From: Caenorhabditis elegans
Taxonomy: Eukaryota > Nematoda > Chromadorea > Rhabditida > Rhabditidae
Direction of reading: 5' to 3'
DNA: 64,000 nt
Assembly (NCBI RefSeq): GCF_000002985.6
Contig: NC_003284.9
Span: 17,484,001 to 17,548,000 of the forward strand
This document shows, piece by piece, positions 49,244 to 61,258 of the stretch. A program made the position numbers and the translations under genes. The notes under the pieces are model-generated. The model was not told the DNA's origin. It did not search any database and was given only the letters and a program-made list of their open reading frames with translations. Within the stretch, counting starts at the first letter, position 1; the number at the start of each line of letters is the position of its first letter.

Positions 49244-50064
49244 TCAATTTCTCTTTCTACGACGCCGAGCTTCTTGCATCAAAACTGAAGGCGGTGTGCG
49301 GAAGCGGATCACTTCTTTTACGGCGTGGTCGTGAGCAGCAATCCAGACGTCCTCATCGAATTTGTAGATTGGGTAGTAGGAGAAGTGTTCGAAGAGCCGG
49401 CAGTAGATTTGAATTTCATATCGGTCGGATAGGTCAGCCTTTACGATGCCCTGCAAAGTTGATAATTTGGAGCTGATAGTGTTTTTTTTTTTTGCAAAAG
49501 CAGACAGAAAATGTTCTTTGCGGTTTGAGCTCAATGAGCTCTTTTATCAGTTCAATAGTTCAAAAGGAACAGTGAATATTTGGAACATTTGTGAAAAAAA
49601 TTTCTAATGCGTGATTTCTGGCAAAAATCAGCACTAAAAATGATACAAAACTAAGAACTCACTGCAAATTTCTCTCTGGCCAAGTTTCCCAGTTCAAAGT
49701 CTTTTGGCAAACGGCTATAGTCTGGATCCATCGGTATATCAATTCCCTTTAAAATTTTTAGATTACGAAGTCAACACCATCAATTTCTAAATTACCATTG
49801 TTGAAGCTGATGGGGTTGGTTTAGGCGGAGACGGCTGCTCGACAACTACAACTTCTTTGAACTTTTTTGCGGGAACTTGCAATGGCAAGGCGGTTTTTCT
49901 CTTGATAGGTTTTTTCACTACCATCTGGAATTAAGGGTTTTATTTTTACAAAAAAAAGTTTAAAATATTACCTGATTAACAGCATTTTCCTGGTTGTTAT
50001 TGCTAGATTTACGATTATTGAAATTTGCAATAGATGAATTTTCCATATTTTCCATTGAGTTCAT
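49244..50064 (-). CDS. Basic, probably nuclear protein of unknown function (170 aa, 4 exons)
   Basis: Exons 50064-49972, 49924-49796, 49746-49663, 49450-49244; all in phase 0, introns of 47, 49, 212 nt. ATG abuts a TTTCAG acceptor, as in worm genes that receive a spliced leader directly before the start. Residues 1-31 are Asn/Ser-rich; 32-74 carry KKPIKRK and AKKFKE (nuclear-localisation-like) and a proline stretch (PSPPKPTPSAS); 75-170 form a compact-looking unit: IPMDPDYSRLPKDFELGNLA, then ADLSDRYEIQIYCRLFEHF...YYPIYKFDEDVWIAAHDHAVKEV, ending in RRRRKRN. The intron between exons 2 and 3 ends in an atypical TTTTAAAG. I do not recognise the family. Confidence 0.85.
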
Positions 50065-50724
50065 CTGAAATTTGAAAATTTTTAAATCTTGATTACATCG
50101 GAAAGCATTAAAAAAAAAAAAAGAAAAGAAAAGAGAAAAGAAACAAAAATGATCTGAAAATGAGAATTCTTGCACGACGTGCTACTCGTCAGCTTATCAA
50201 CTTCACAAAACGTGCAAACCACCATGTGCGGCTTGCAAATGTTCTTCTCTGCCGCATTTTATCTCTGAAATGGAAGAGGGTGGGGGAGAAGCCGAGAACT
50301 TGAAAGATAACAAGCGACCAACCAACAGACGGGGTGGTGGTAAACTTTGAGCAGTAGTGAGTGAGAGCAGACACAAAGCAAGTGGAAAATAGGCAAAAAA
50401 TAGAAGCGGGCGAAAAAAAAAGAAATGCAATGGAGAAGGAAGAAAATGGCGAGGCTTCAAGGCGCCTGCAGCCGCAATGAGTAACAAAAGTTCACGCCCT
50501 TGCAAAAAGTGGAAGAGTGATCAGAAAACGTGGTCTCAGTACAACTAAAGAACATGACATTGCAAAGGAGAATCGAACTTTAAGAAAACAGCTGGAAAAT
50601 GTTAGCTGCTCTTTATAGCGACAAGACGTTGGGGCTTTTGCAAACCAGGAACTTGGAAGTTCAGCTAAAATTTTAGCGCATAACCCTCAAAAAACAGCCT
50701 CCCACACAATGTTTAAATCAGAAA
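50065..50724. other. Upstream region of the 49-50 kb gene
   Basis: A purine-rich run (50105-50150), then a GC-richer segment to about 50500 with open but unsupported minus frames (50505-50189). Likely promoter by position. Confidence 0.35.
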
Positions 50725-50808
50725 CCTAAGCCTAAGTCGAAGGTTATACATATCTAGTTATAATCGCCAATATCTTAAACCTGAGCCTAAGCCAAAACAT
50801 GAGCATAT

Positions 50809-50880
<72 letters not shown>

Positions 50881-50935
50881 TAAGCATAAGCCTGAGCCAG
50901 CTTCCAGGTAAAAACTAAATCTTAGATAAAGTCTA
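50725..50935 (+). repeat. Telomere-like tract split by an (AT)n microsatellite
   Basis: GCCTAAGCCTAA-type words at 50726-50793 and again at 50878-50900, with about 35 AT dinucleotides (50805-50878) between them. The two halves align as one degenerate array into which the AT run expanded. Confidence 0.85.
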
Positions 50936-53900
50936 ACCAAAACACTAAACTGTATATCTACTACACTGTAATTATGATTTAATTGATCATTACCGATTGG
51001 CTAGCAGAAAACAGAAAACAAAACAAAATTGGTGCGAAAAAGCTGGTCACATGAGGAAGCATTTAATCTTTTTGCCGGTCTCTAGCAAAACGAAAAGATA
51101 GATGAATGAGATGAGATTATATATGTTTTCTTGTGTAAAATAAAGTGTGATCACAAAGTGTCTAGCGTGTTTCTATCAAAACAATCAGCCGAGCTTTGGG
51201 GTTCAACCTATTGGAAGTGAGTTGGAAAACAAAACAATAGACATGTTTGCAAGTTGTTTGCTCTAATGTTCCGCGTGGTGCCTTAGTAATTGATAACGTA
51301 ACACGCCAATAATCAACTTTTGAGATGCTTTGGCTAGAAAACGGGGAATTTTTGTTTGTAAATTTGTCAAGGAATCTTAATCTGTGAAGTTGTCAATAGA
51401 AGTCAAGAAAAAATCGAATTGCACGAAAAAAGATAAATTCTAAATTTTCAATTTGCCTGAAAAGCTTAGTGAAACCGTTGAAGCAGCTGATTTTTTAAAT
51501 ATTTTTTTTCAGTTTCACAAGGTAAAATTGGTTTGCAAAAACGCTAGCTAACAATTTTTTCACAAAAAATTCTTCAAGAGCTAAGCAAACTGCATCAAAA
51601 CAAGTTCTGCTAAACACCACGAATCTTTGAATCTTTTTGCTGATCAAAAGATTTGGAGCATCTTATGATGCATTTTGTTTGTTCCGCTACTAGTAGAGGA
51701 TGGTCCATGGTGTGCTAAGCTATTGATGACCACGGTTAAATCCAGGGATGAATTGGTCAGGAGCTCAGCGATAAAAATTGTACCGAAGGTAAATCGAAGC
51801 ACGTTGGATGGGAATTTTGAAGATATAAAAATCGAGAATTTTTAAATTTCTAGCAGAAGTTCATAAATTTTGGAATTATAACAGGACATTTTAAGCTATC
51901 TTTTAAAAACAATGTTAAGCCAAAAGCTTGAAAGTTTCCGGAATGCAAAACTGCAGACCACTTTAGTAATACGAAAATATCTGCAAGTTATTGCAAATGC
52001 AGACAGGGAAGGAAAATGCATTGATGCAAATGCAAAAAGTGGTGAAAATATGCAGCGAGCCGCGCCTTATCTTCTTGCTTTTTGCTCTCTCTCTCCCTCC
52101 TTCTCATATGTACAACTTTGTTATGATTTTTTTTTGCAGAAGCCATGTTTTTTAGTCATATGAACATAATTCTAGCGTATTAGTATTATGAAAAGGCTAC
52201 AAAAACGCATGACAATTATGAGTAATCGGAGAAAAAAAAGAGCACTTGAAAAAACATACAAAAGAAAAGCACAAAAAAAAGAGAAAGAGCACGAGCTTTT
52301 TGCTCATCTACCCCTTCCAGACGACACATTCATATGTAATGCGGGTATGTTACAAGAGAATTGAGCGGAATGTGCTTTCTGCAGCCATGTCCTGAAATAG
52401 TGCAGACAGTGATGTAACGAATATGCTCTAGTTGACTTAGAGTTCAAGAAACTATCCAATGTGAAAAAAAAATATACACAGCACGGTAAATTATTAATAA
52501 TAAGAAGAAGTTCCGAGAAATTAGTCAAACCTTGGTTTGTTGCATATCATTGCATATAGTTTGTAAAAATTGAAAGTGAAAAATCAGGAACAGTTAAAAA
52601 AGGATGCTCAACTTTTTTATGCTGCTTTTCATATAAACATGTTAGAATCTTAAATTGAATTGGTCAAACTCAAATGATGCTTAATATCTTTGAAATTACT
52701 TTGAAATTTAAAAGTTGAAAAAAGTAAACTTTTTGATCATAAACTAAGTTCGTTTTAATTTCAAATTTTCACACGTTTTTTTAATGAGCAATAACTTTTG
52801 CATCATTATTGAGCAAACAAAACATTTTTGATTGAAGTTTGAAATTTCTCAAGAAGAGTTTTTGACGTTGAATATAATAATTAAAAGTTTCATTGCATTT
52901 TTATGAAACGAAAACTTGCTTATCAAACTCATACAAGTAAAAAAGGCAAAAATGTTATTTCTTTGAAATGAAAGCTTGATCCAGGTGATTCGACCAACAG
53001 TGTTGGGGTTCAAACATACTTCAATGCTTTAGATTTTTCGAACTATTTCGCAAACTCAGCACCATTCTTTTACTCGAAATAACAAATTTTCATAGTTTTT
53101 TTAAAAAGTTTAACACCATATGCGAATTTATTCCTTTTATAATCAGACATTAGTGTAGTTTTTAAATGACAAATGGGTGTTTTCTACATTATAAAATAGT
53201 GCAGACAATGTAGTAACAAGTTTGCTCTAGTTTTTCGTAGTTCACAAAAACATGAAATTGTGAAAAAATTGAAATAGAAAGAAAAAAATTAGCATGTTGT
53301 TAAGCACGAATCGTTGAAATATGAATGTAAAAATTGATTTTGATATGGCTCAAATGTCAAGCTATGAGAAAAGGAGCAATACACACTACGCATTTTGTTA
53401 CGCGTAGCAGGCTTTGAGAAATTATTCTATGGATATGAAGGCTGAAGTAAAAAAATTATTGGTGGCCAAATCAAGGATGGCGGTTTTTCTTGTTGAAAAT
53501 CGAGCTTGGGAAAGCACACTTTCACTTTTTCCAAAAAAAAACTGTTCAAAATTGAGAAGTTTATGCTAGAGTGCAAAATCCCCCTACGATTCCCTTCTAT
53601 GGCGGTCACACGCTCTCTACCTGTTCTACAAAGGACGCATTTTCTTTTCGCACCAAACAAAAAACTGTTCAAAAATTAGATCGCGTCAACTGATAGCACG
53701 TTTAGTCTCAAGAAGAGTTATCGGTGCAGAAAAAATGACTGGAAAAACGATGAAAGTTTTCAGTTTTATCAGCGAGAGAGCGAGGAAAAAGGAAGTGAGA
53801 AGAAAATGTAAACAATTGTACGTTGGCGTGCAAACCAAATGTATTGCCATGACATGGCGGCTGCAAAACGGGAAACAACAACTATGGGAAAATAGAATAC

Positions 53901-54073
53901 AAAAGACTTACTGTGTTCCTAGACGTGTATTGAAAAGATTTAAAAGGAGGAGGAATAACTTTTAGAAACATATAATTTCAAAGACCACAAGTTTTTTAAA
54001 CATTTTTATATGTAGAAAACAGTTTGGGAACGCACTCGAAAAATACTTTTATGACTGACTACAAAATGTTTAA
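50936..54073. other. Intergenic, no gene supported
   Basis: AT-rich. Contains a diverged direct repeat (52396-52475 and 53195-53273, sharing 'atagtgcagaca' and 'tttgctctag'-like words) and chance frames (51912-52163, 53427-53965). Confidence 0.5.
52396..53273. repeat. Diverged direct-repeat pair about 800 bp apart
   Basis: Copy one 52396-52475, copy two 53195-53273. Shared words in order: aaatagtgcagaca, gtaac, tgctctagtt, then a run ending gtgaaaaaa. Origin unknown. Confidence 0.55.
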
Positions 54074-54075
54074 TA

Positions 54076-55090
54076 CAGTGCGTCCAACTTCTATAGCACC
54101 CCCCTCCAATTCGGCCGTTTGGAGCTTTTCAAAATATTTTTCGGAAAAGTGTTAGTGCAGTTCGATAGCAAATGTTGAAAAACCTATGCTCCCCAATTTT
54201 TATCATGATATCTCAAAAATCACGGAAATTAGGTCAAAATATCTGAAAAATGGCCGTCCAACTTCTATAGCACCCCCTCTGATTCTTGACAAATTTCTGT
54301 AAATTCGGGGTTTTCTTCGTAGTTAATGAATTTATTTTGTAAATAACTTCACACCAAAATAATCAGGTGGTTTCATTTTCACATTTAAAAATAAATATAA
54401 CACTTGAAAACACGTGGAATGCCTGGGATTGTCCTGGAACGTTCTTATTTGCTTCAGAGGCCATATCTCGGCTCTCAATGATTTTCGCAGCACCAAAATT
54501 GGTCAAAACCTTCAGCTCTGCGCCTCCGAACGCTCGTTTTCATGGTTAAATCGAACCTTTTAAAAACCACTGAAGTTGCTCCCTTTACCATTTGGTTCAT
54601 ATGAATAAATGCTTTCTACAACTAATTACATAGTAATGAATAGACGGAGAAGAACATTTTGACCAATTTTGGTGCTGCGAAAATCATTGAGAGCCGAGAT
54701 ATGGCCTCTGAAGCAAATAAGAACGTTCCAGGACAATCCCAGGCATTCCACGTGTTTTCAAGTGTTATATTTATTTTTTAAATGTAAAATTGAAACCACC
54801 TGATTATTTTGGTGTGAAGTTATTTACAAAATAAATTCATTAACTACGAAGAAAACCCCGAATTTACAGAAATTTGTCAAGAATCAGAGGGGGTGCTATA
54901 GAAGTTGGACGGCCATTTTTCAGATATTTTGACCTAATTTCCGTGATTTTTGAGATATCATGATAAAAATTGAGGAGCATAGGTTTTTCAACATTTGCTA
55001 TCGAACTGCACTAACACTTTTCCGAAAAATATTTTGAAAAGCTCCAAACGGCCGAATTGGAGGGGGGTGCTATTGAAGTTGGACGCACTG
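54076..55090. mobile_element. Tc3-like foldback element, 1015 bp, near-perfect 433-bp arms
   Basis: TA on both sides (54074-54075, 55091-55092). Ends begin CAGTGCGTCCAACTTCTATA followed by GCACCCCC, resembling the Tc3 terminus (CAGTGTGGGAAAGTTCTATA). Arms 54076-54508 and 54657-55090 match with only a few differences, so the insertion or its arm homogenisation is recent. The 148-bp loop has no gene. The word 'gtccaacttctatagcacccc' occurs twice per arm (ends and about 54251 / 54893-54916), so each arm itself contains a duplicated terminus. Non-autonomous. Confidence 0.93.
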
Positions 55091-55092
55091 TA

Positions 55093-57787
55093 TAAAAATT
55101 CATAGGCAAAAGCAGGCAGTCGATATCTATGCGGTGATTTGTAAACTTTTAGTTTTTGATTGACTGCTGCGCAATAAAAGAGGGAAGAGACTATTTTTGT
55201 AAAAAATTTCCATGATAGTATAATATTCTTATTCTGCTAAGGAACACATGCTTTTAAATTGAATTTTTGATTTAAAATCAACTGAATAAATTTTAATACA
55301 TTTTGTTGTTAGATTCACACTATACTTAATTTCAAAGACCACAGTTCTCCTCGAAATGGTTTCCTTTTTCAGTTTGATAGAACTAAGGAAACGCATCAAG
55401 TAGAAAAACGCATATTTTTGATAAAATTAAATTTAAAAAAACAAAGTAAGCTTGGATATTGGCGTAGCTGAACGGTAATTATTTCGAAAGCCATATAAAG
55501 CAGTAATGCATTTTACATAAGTTTCTTTATTTTTTTACACGAAGAATACAGTTTCAAAAAAAATCCGTGTTGTTAAAAAACCCCTATTTTTTCAACTTTT
55601 TTTTTGAAAACGGTTATACAAATCTATTCCGATCATAATAATTCTGGTGAATTATCCTCGAAAATGTTGTTGTCAAAAACTGCTTTGAGTTACTTATCGA
55701 AACGAAAATAACGTTGTTCAAAAAAATTTTAAAAACAAAACTGAACAACATTACCTTTCTGCAAAAAAAAGCAAAAACAATGCGGAACAAAATTTTGAAA
55801 ACCAGGTGACGAAGTACATCATGGGGCAGGCATGTTTTGCGCACAAAATATAGTAAGATTATTTTTATTTTCATTTTCAGCAACAAGTAAGAAAAAAAAA
55901 GAAAAAAGAAGCGACGTAACAAAAAAGAAGACTAATTAGTCCAAGCCGTTATTGCCATTATTTATGACAATTTTCTTCTCTTTTTATTTCCATTTTCCTT
56001 CTCCTTAATTTTTGCAAAGGAAATGGAAGAGAATTAAAAGGAAACGGCGGGGACAAATGTGTAGGTATTCTTATTTCTTTCTCCATCTCCATCTCTCCAA
56101 CATTCTCCTAGAACTGTGTCCTGCGCGTCGCTCCCTACAAAAACAGTCGACAGCAGGGCAGCAGCAAAGATGTACGGGAGGCGTCACACACACTCCGCGT
56201 GACTACTGTTTTGTCCTTTTGCAAGAGAGGCGCCCTTGTTCTTCTTGCAAGTTTTATACTTGGTCTCTCCCCTAAAACAACACGATTTAGGCAGCGCCTA
56301 GACGCGGCGTCATCAATAATTTGGAAGATATAGTGCAAAACGGTTTTGGTTCGACAAACACTAGTTTTTATAAAAAATAAAATATTGCGATATACGTTTA
56401 TTTTTGCAATTTTCACTATTTGTATACAAAAGATCCTTTTATATGATCCTATAGAAGCAGTTCAACGACAAGTGTTTTAAGAATGTATGTTATGGAGATG
56501 ATTCTGAATTAATATAATTAAAGATCGAAGCTATTTCAAATAGAATGTTTACAAATGATGCTCTTGTAACACTTCTTCTTGTACATAGACTTTCTCGGGT
56601 CATCATACTATTGGAAAAAAAAGTTGGGAACGGATAAGTATCAAAAGTACAGGAGCAGAGATAAACACGTTGACAGAAAATGTAATGCGTAAGGAAATGT
56701 AAGGTAATACGTGAGTGAGTGTCCTATCAGGGACCTAGATCGATGTCGGCTGCGCATTTACCAACATTTTTCTTCACATTTATTTTTTCAGAGTTCAGTG
56801 TGTTCAGAGATTCGACAAAATAAAAAAAGGAATTGATGTGACAAAACAAAAAGCATTTAAATAATCTCTTGCTTTTTGAAATTGGCTGAAAACTGCCAAG
56901 TCATGAGATTTTCACAATTCTAAAACTGGACCGTATCCGTTGTGTAACATGGTTTGAAAACGGTCTAGAACAGTTTATCTTGCAAAAAATTCATGTTATA
57001 ACATTTTTCTGCGTTTTCAAACTGTATATTCTGTAATCCGGATTAAACTTTTTAGTCGCATATTTACACAAAAAAATAGTGATCTGTGAAATCGAAACGT
57101 TTAACTTTTGCAATTTTATTTTTGATCACTGGTTTGTCGCTAGAAACTTTCTGTTCTCGTTCTCCTGGTTGTCCGTTCAATGCCTGTCGAAACAAGGAAG
57201 TTATGGGTTATCATCACTAGACATTAGTTTTGTGATAAAACGACGAAAGTACAGTCTGGGCAAAAATGGAAATTGCAAAAAATGAAAAAAGGGTCGTGTA
57301 AAGGGGTTAAAACTGAATTGAATTCAGGTTAAAATTCTCTACGGTTTTCATCACAACGGGACCCCCCCCCCCCCTTTTTCATCTGGAAAATTAAAATTGC
57401 ACTCTCTAATAGTCTTGAACTATTTTTTTAAACTGTAAACTGTATGTATAATTTTCAAAACTATGCAGCTTTGCAAGTGTAGAGTAATTGAGTAATTTTT
57501 AGTTGAATTTATTCAAAAGTGGACCAAGAGAATTTTATAAAGTTTTCATATTTCTGGTAGCTTACATCTACGATTAAATTGCAGTGATTTTTTTGTCCAG
57601 CTATCCAGGTTTATTAATAAAAATGTTACATGATAATTTTATTCTCATCGTCATGAAGTCAAGAAACCTTTGTTAACAAATAATTAATGACCAACACATT
57701 CAATTTTTGAATGACCAATGACATGTATAACTAGTAAACAAGGAATGAGGAAGGAATTCTCTTGCATAAAGAATCAAAGATGAATTC
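55093..57787. other. Intergenic, no gene supported
   Basis: AT-rich apart from a GC-richer patch at 56100-56310 (cgtcacacacactccgcgtgac, ggcagcgcctagacgcggcgtc), where frames are open on both strands (56012-56275, 56416-56135) without splice support. Confidence 0.45.
57362..57374. repeat. Poly-C tract of 13 bases
   Basis: Thirteen C after 'acaacggga', followed by T's. Another potential G-quadruplex on the minus strand. Confidence 0.9.
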
Positions 57788-57965
57788 CTACGGATTGACA
57801 GGTGGTCGTTGTTGTTGTGGATTACTCGGGTCAAAACACATTTGCAAAAAAAATGGGACATTTCCTGAACAAGTGGTTGGTTTTTGAAATTGTGTCTCAA
57901 GTAGTGTAGAAAGGATTCGTTCAAATTACTGGGATTCTTTAAAGATACAACATACAAAATAGAAA
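57788..57965 (-). pseudogene. Possible fossil coding segment with a frameshift
   Basis: Minus strand about 57965-57870 reads NPSNLNESFLHYLRHNF then NQPLVQEMSHF. Just after an 8-T run the register must change, giving FDPSNPQQQRPPVNP and a stop at 57790-57788. Either a splice acceptor (GTTCAG, about 57876) starts a last exon in the second frame, or the T-run has an indel. The Pro/Gln-rich tail looks coding, but no upstream exons were found. Confidence 0.2.
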
Positions 57966-59335
57966 ACTTGATTTGTAGACATATTTGCATTACAAAAAAT
58001 TTTGCAAAATTTAATAGAACCAAATATTTCATCTGTAAAAGAATTAATTTTTCCTAATCTTGGAATATTTTATGGAAAAATAAAACAGTGGTTAATATCT
58101 TCGTTATATTTCAAGAAGTCTTACAGCCTTGCGGACATGTAAAGAGTTTTTTAGGATCAATATCACTTTAAAATAAGGTACATAAATACAACAGTCTGAC
58201 TAAGGAACCCCGTAAATATATGGTAGAAATATGGAACAAAAAGGTGACCCATCGAAAGATAATATTACTGTCTACTCAAAACCAACATAAAATTCTGACA
58301 TCTATATCTCAATATCTGTCTCAATTTCTAAAAAATTGCGTCTGAAATGTTAAAGTTAAATCCTGTTGATTTTGCATTTATCGAGCCTTTTTCGACTCAC
58401 TTTCCAATGCTGAACCCTCGACGATTTGCAATAGAAAACGTTGATTTGGTGGTCCAGTGGTTAGCAGTGAGCACACTGGTTAACAAGTTTTTAATTCAAT
58501 CCCCCTAATCTTAATTTTTTTGTAATTTGTTAGAAGCGTAACAAACTATGTTCTAAACATTTTCTACTTACCAAAACTGATTTTTTAACTTTGAAACTGC
58601 TTCCCGAACTCACCAAAAAATCTCTTCCGAATAATGGTCAGATTTTTTTTTGCAATTTTTTTTGCAATTTTTATCTAATATTGTAGAGCATAGTGAATTT
58701 GGTACTTTCCATATTTTTTAGTATCTACTAATGAGTTTCTGGTGAGAAATTGAAGTTTTCAGAGACGGATTATTGGTAAAGAGCATTATTTTTCTGTTGT
58801 TTCAGTGTTCTATCGAGTGAACTGCTCGTAGATATACGACATAAAAATTTCTTTCAGTGATTTTTGATTTTCATTTTAAATATTTGAATTACAAAGCAGA
58901 ATAGATGATTTTTGTTGTAAGACCAAAATTATACTCATCGACGATTTTAACAATTTTTTTGGCAATTTTTACAACAAAAAACCATAGCATTTTGTTTATA
59001 GAAAAATATACTAAACTTTGTGAAAATAGTTCACTTCGGACAATGTTTTATATACTTCAAAAATTGTTTTTTTTGACAAATACAGCTTTGGTTTAAACTT
59101 ATGGTGAGCATTGTGAATTACACACCCTTCTTCTTATGCATACGATTTTTTTGCTGACAGGTGGGTAGAGTTTTTTTTGAAGAAGAGTATCGCCAGTGAG
59201 AGTTTTTTAAACCATTTTTATAGTCAGTACAACAGCGTGGAATAAAAAAACGGCTCCTCAAATGTTTTAGATTATTCAAAAACTGAAAGTATTATCATTA
59301 ATTTCTGTAGTAAATAAAAATGTACTACAGGGTGA
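57966..59335. other. Intergenic, no gene seen
   Basis: AT-rich. A tRNA-like word occurs near 58449 (see findings). Otherwise nothing recognised. Confidence 0.45.
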
Positions 59336-59337
59336 AT

Positions 59338-59600
59338 CATAATTTTCCGGACTCGTTTTCAACTCTGCAACGCCGTAGGCGACCGATATTGATGAATATA
59401 AACATCCTAATCTTATTCACCATAAAAATTTGTTTATGATTCCATTTTGAAGTTTTAAAATATCTCCATCCACATTGCTTCAGACCGATCGAAGTTCCAA
59501 GAGCTGATTTGTGGCGGCGAAGTGGTAGGTGTTTTTTGGCGCTTTCCAGATTTTTTGTAGATTTTGACAGTTACCTAGGCTGTTGAGTAGTGTAAAGAAT
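59338..59600 (+). mobile_element. Single end of a Tc1/mariner-type element
   Basis: After a TA (59336-59337) the sequence begins CAGGGTGAATCATAATTTTC then CGGACTCG, in the style of mariner/Tc1 termini, and the next 200 bases (gccgtaggcgaccgatattg, cagaccgatcg) are less AT-rich than the flanks. I could not find the matching inverted end in the window, so it is a truncated or solo-end copy; its right limit is approximate. Confidence 0.35.
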
Positions 59601-59896
59601 ACGGTACTTGTATATTATATCCCCTCATTTTTTGAAACTAAATTTTTTAAATATAAACGTATGGAGTTTTTGTATGATTAAGCTTAGGAAATAACTATTT
59701 CTAAGCCTAACGAGGGAAAAATGGTCATCGCGTTTGATTAAAATGGATCAATAAAGGGAGTTTGATTCATTTAAAAAATTAGGGGTATAATACGCAAATA
59801 CCAAGAATACTCTTTATGTTGAAATAGTCGGTTTGCAAAATTTAGTATATTGGTAATGTGGAACACATGTGGTGGTTAAAGTAAATAGAAGTTAAA

Positions 59897-60175
59897 ATGG
59901 ATAGTTCAGATTTTGTACGTTTCGCTCAACATGGTTGTTATGAAAATAAGATATGTTTTGATAATAGTGGCATTCTATTTCACCAAATGTTGCTTGAAAA
60001 AATTATGCCTTTTGCAAACATTCGTTCGGCAGAAGCTGGAGTCGAGTGGAAGAGAATATATTTTCAGCTGCTAAAATGTATAAAAACTGAGCAAATATTA
60101 AATCTGACGTCCTCCAGAATAGAAAAACCCTCAAAAATACAGTTTGCCAAAGGATTGGCTGTTAGGACTCCATAA
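59897..60175 (+). CDS. Arm-encoded open frame, left copy (92 aa, unrecognised)
   Basis: Reads VRFAQHGCYENKICFDNSGI, LLEKIMPFANIRSAEAGVEW and so on, ending LAVRTP. The first seven residues lie outside the arm. The right arm holds the same protein with only about four changes. Cys and aromatic content is ordinary, with no low complexity. It may be a remnant of a transposon protein. No start context or splice evidence proves it is translated. Confidence 0.3.
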   Translation: MDSSDFVRFAQHGCYENKICFDNSGILFHQMLLEKIMPFANIRSAEAGVEWKRIYFQLLKCIKTEQILNLTSSRIEKPSKIQFAKGLAVRTP

Positions 60176-60736
60176 TTCAACACATATATACGTTTTTGTG
60201 TTTAAAAAAAGCAATTACTGTTAGTTATCCATTATATACAAATGTAAAGATTGAAAACGTGTCAATCGCATGAAAATAGCCAGCGAATGAGCCCAACGCT
60301 AGTCCGAACAATTGTGACTTCCACTGTATTAAAAAATAATTAAAATTAAAAAAAATAAGCATCTCTCTGGATGTTTCAAAATTACAAAGTTTAATTTCAG
60401 TTCGATATTTTCTTTATTTGAAAAGATACCTAAGTATTAGGTTCCAAAAAATTCACCCGCCTCCCTTCAAAATAGGCGAGCGGTGACTGCCCTTACCACC
60501 CTTTTTCATTTTTTATTGCGAAGGGAGAATAACAATCCTGCGCGAAGAGGGAATGTTTAGTCCAGGTGCAGTGTATCAGCACACATGGAATAGTAATTAA
60601 GAGACATGCTTGAAAACGTGGTGAAAAGAACCGCACAGTTCCTCACTGGGTTGCACTATCGAACATCAAAATTCTGGAGAGAGGAGTTTTTTTGAATATC
60701 TGAAAAAGTCAAATTTCATGTGACAGTTTTTATACT

Positions 60737-61045
60737 TTGACAATATTTCATATGAAAAATTGCACAATCAATTATGAGGTCGAACAAAATTTCAATTTCA
60801 ATGTAAAGAAGGCACATTCCAAAATGGGAGCGGAAGTGTACATGTTTAATAGTTTTAAAGCACCGGGGAAATTGACGCAATTGGGAAAACACTGGATTAT
60901 TTTAATAACTGATACGGAGGTTTTGAAACTCAAACAAAAGATTTTGAAGACAAAAAAAAACAAATCAACATTTCAATTGAAAGTTTTTTTCAAACACCGT
61001 ATGTTTTGTAACAAGTTAGTAGTAAAACATGATACAAATTTTTAG
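60737..61045 (+). CDS. Loop open frame (102 aa, Lys/Phe-rich), doubtful
   Basis: ATG-started frame in the unpaired centre of the palindrome. Contains HSKMGAEVYMFNSFKAPGKL and a Lys-rich C-terminus. No domain, no splice sites; it could be the unique cargo of the element or chance. Confidence 0.15.
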   Translation: MTIFHMKNCTINYEVEQNFNFNVKKAHSKMGAEVYMFNSFKAPGKLTQLGKHWIILITDTEVLKLKQKILKTKKNKSTFQLKVFFKHRMFCNKLVVKHDTNF

Positions 61046-61094
61046 AAGGGACATTTCGAAAATGGACTTTGAAGCACCAGGACCAGGGATAGCT

Positions 61095-61258
61095 TCACCC
61101 GTGACCCGTTTCACCGTTTCACTCGTTTTTAGTTGTTTTCACGGGTGACGGGTGGCTCGCTCACCTGTTTTTCATTTGTTTTTCATCCGTTTTTGGGAAT
61201 TTTCACTGGTGACGGGTGACCCGCTCACCCGTTTTTTTTTAATTTTACGGGTGAAATC
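61095..61258. repeat. CACCCGT / ACGGGTG clustered inverted repeat
   Basis: Several copies of CACCCGTGACCCG-like and ACGGGTGACGGGTG words within 165 bp, able to pair with each other in several ways. It sits in the palindrome's loop and resembles a dispersed worm repeat. Confidence 0.7.

Noticed and set aside
54367..54549. 60-codon frame in the Tc3-like element
   Set aside because: Most lies in the inverted arm and is mirrored in the other arm. No transposase motif.
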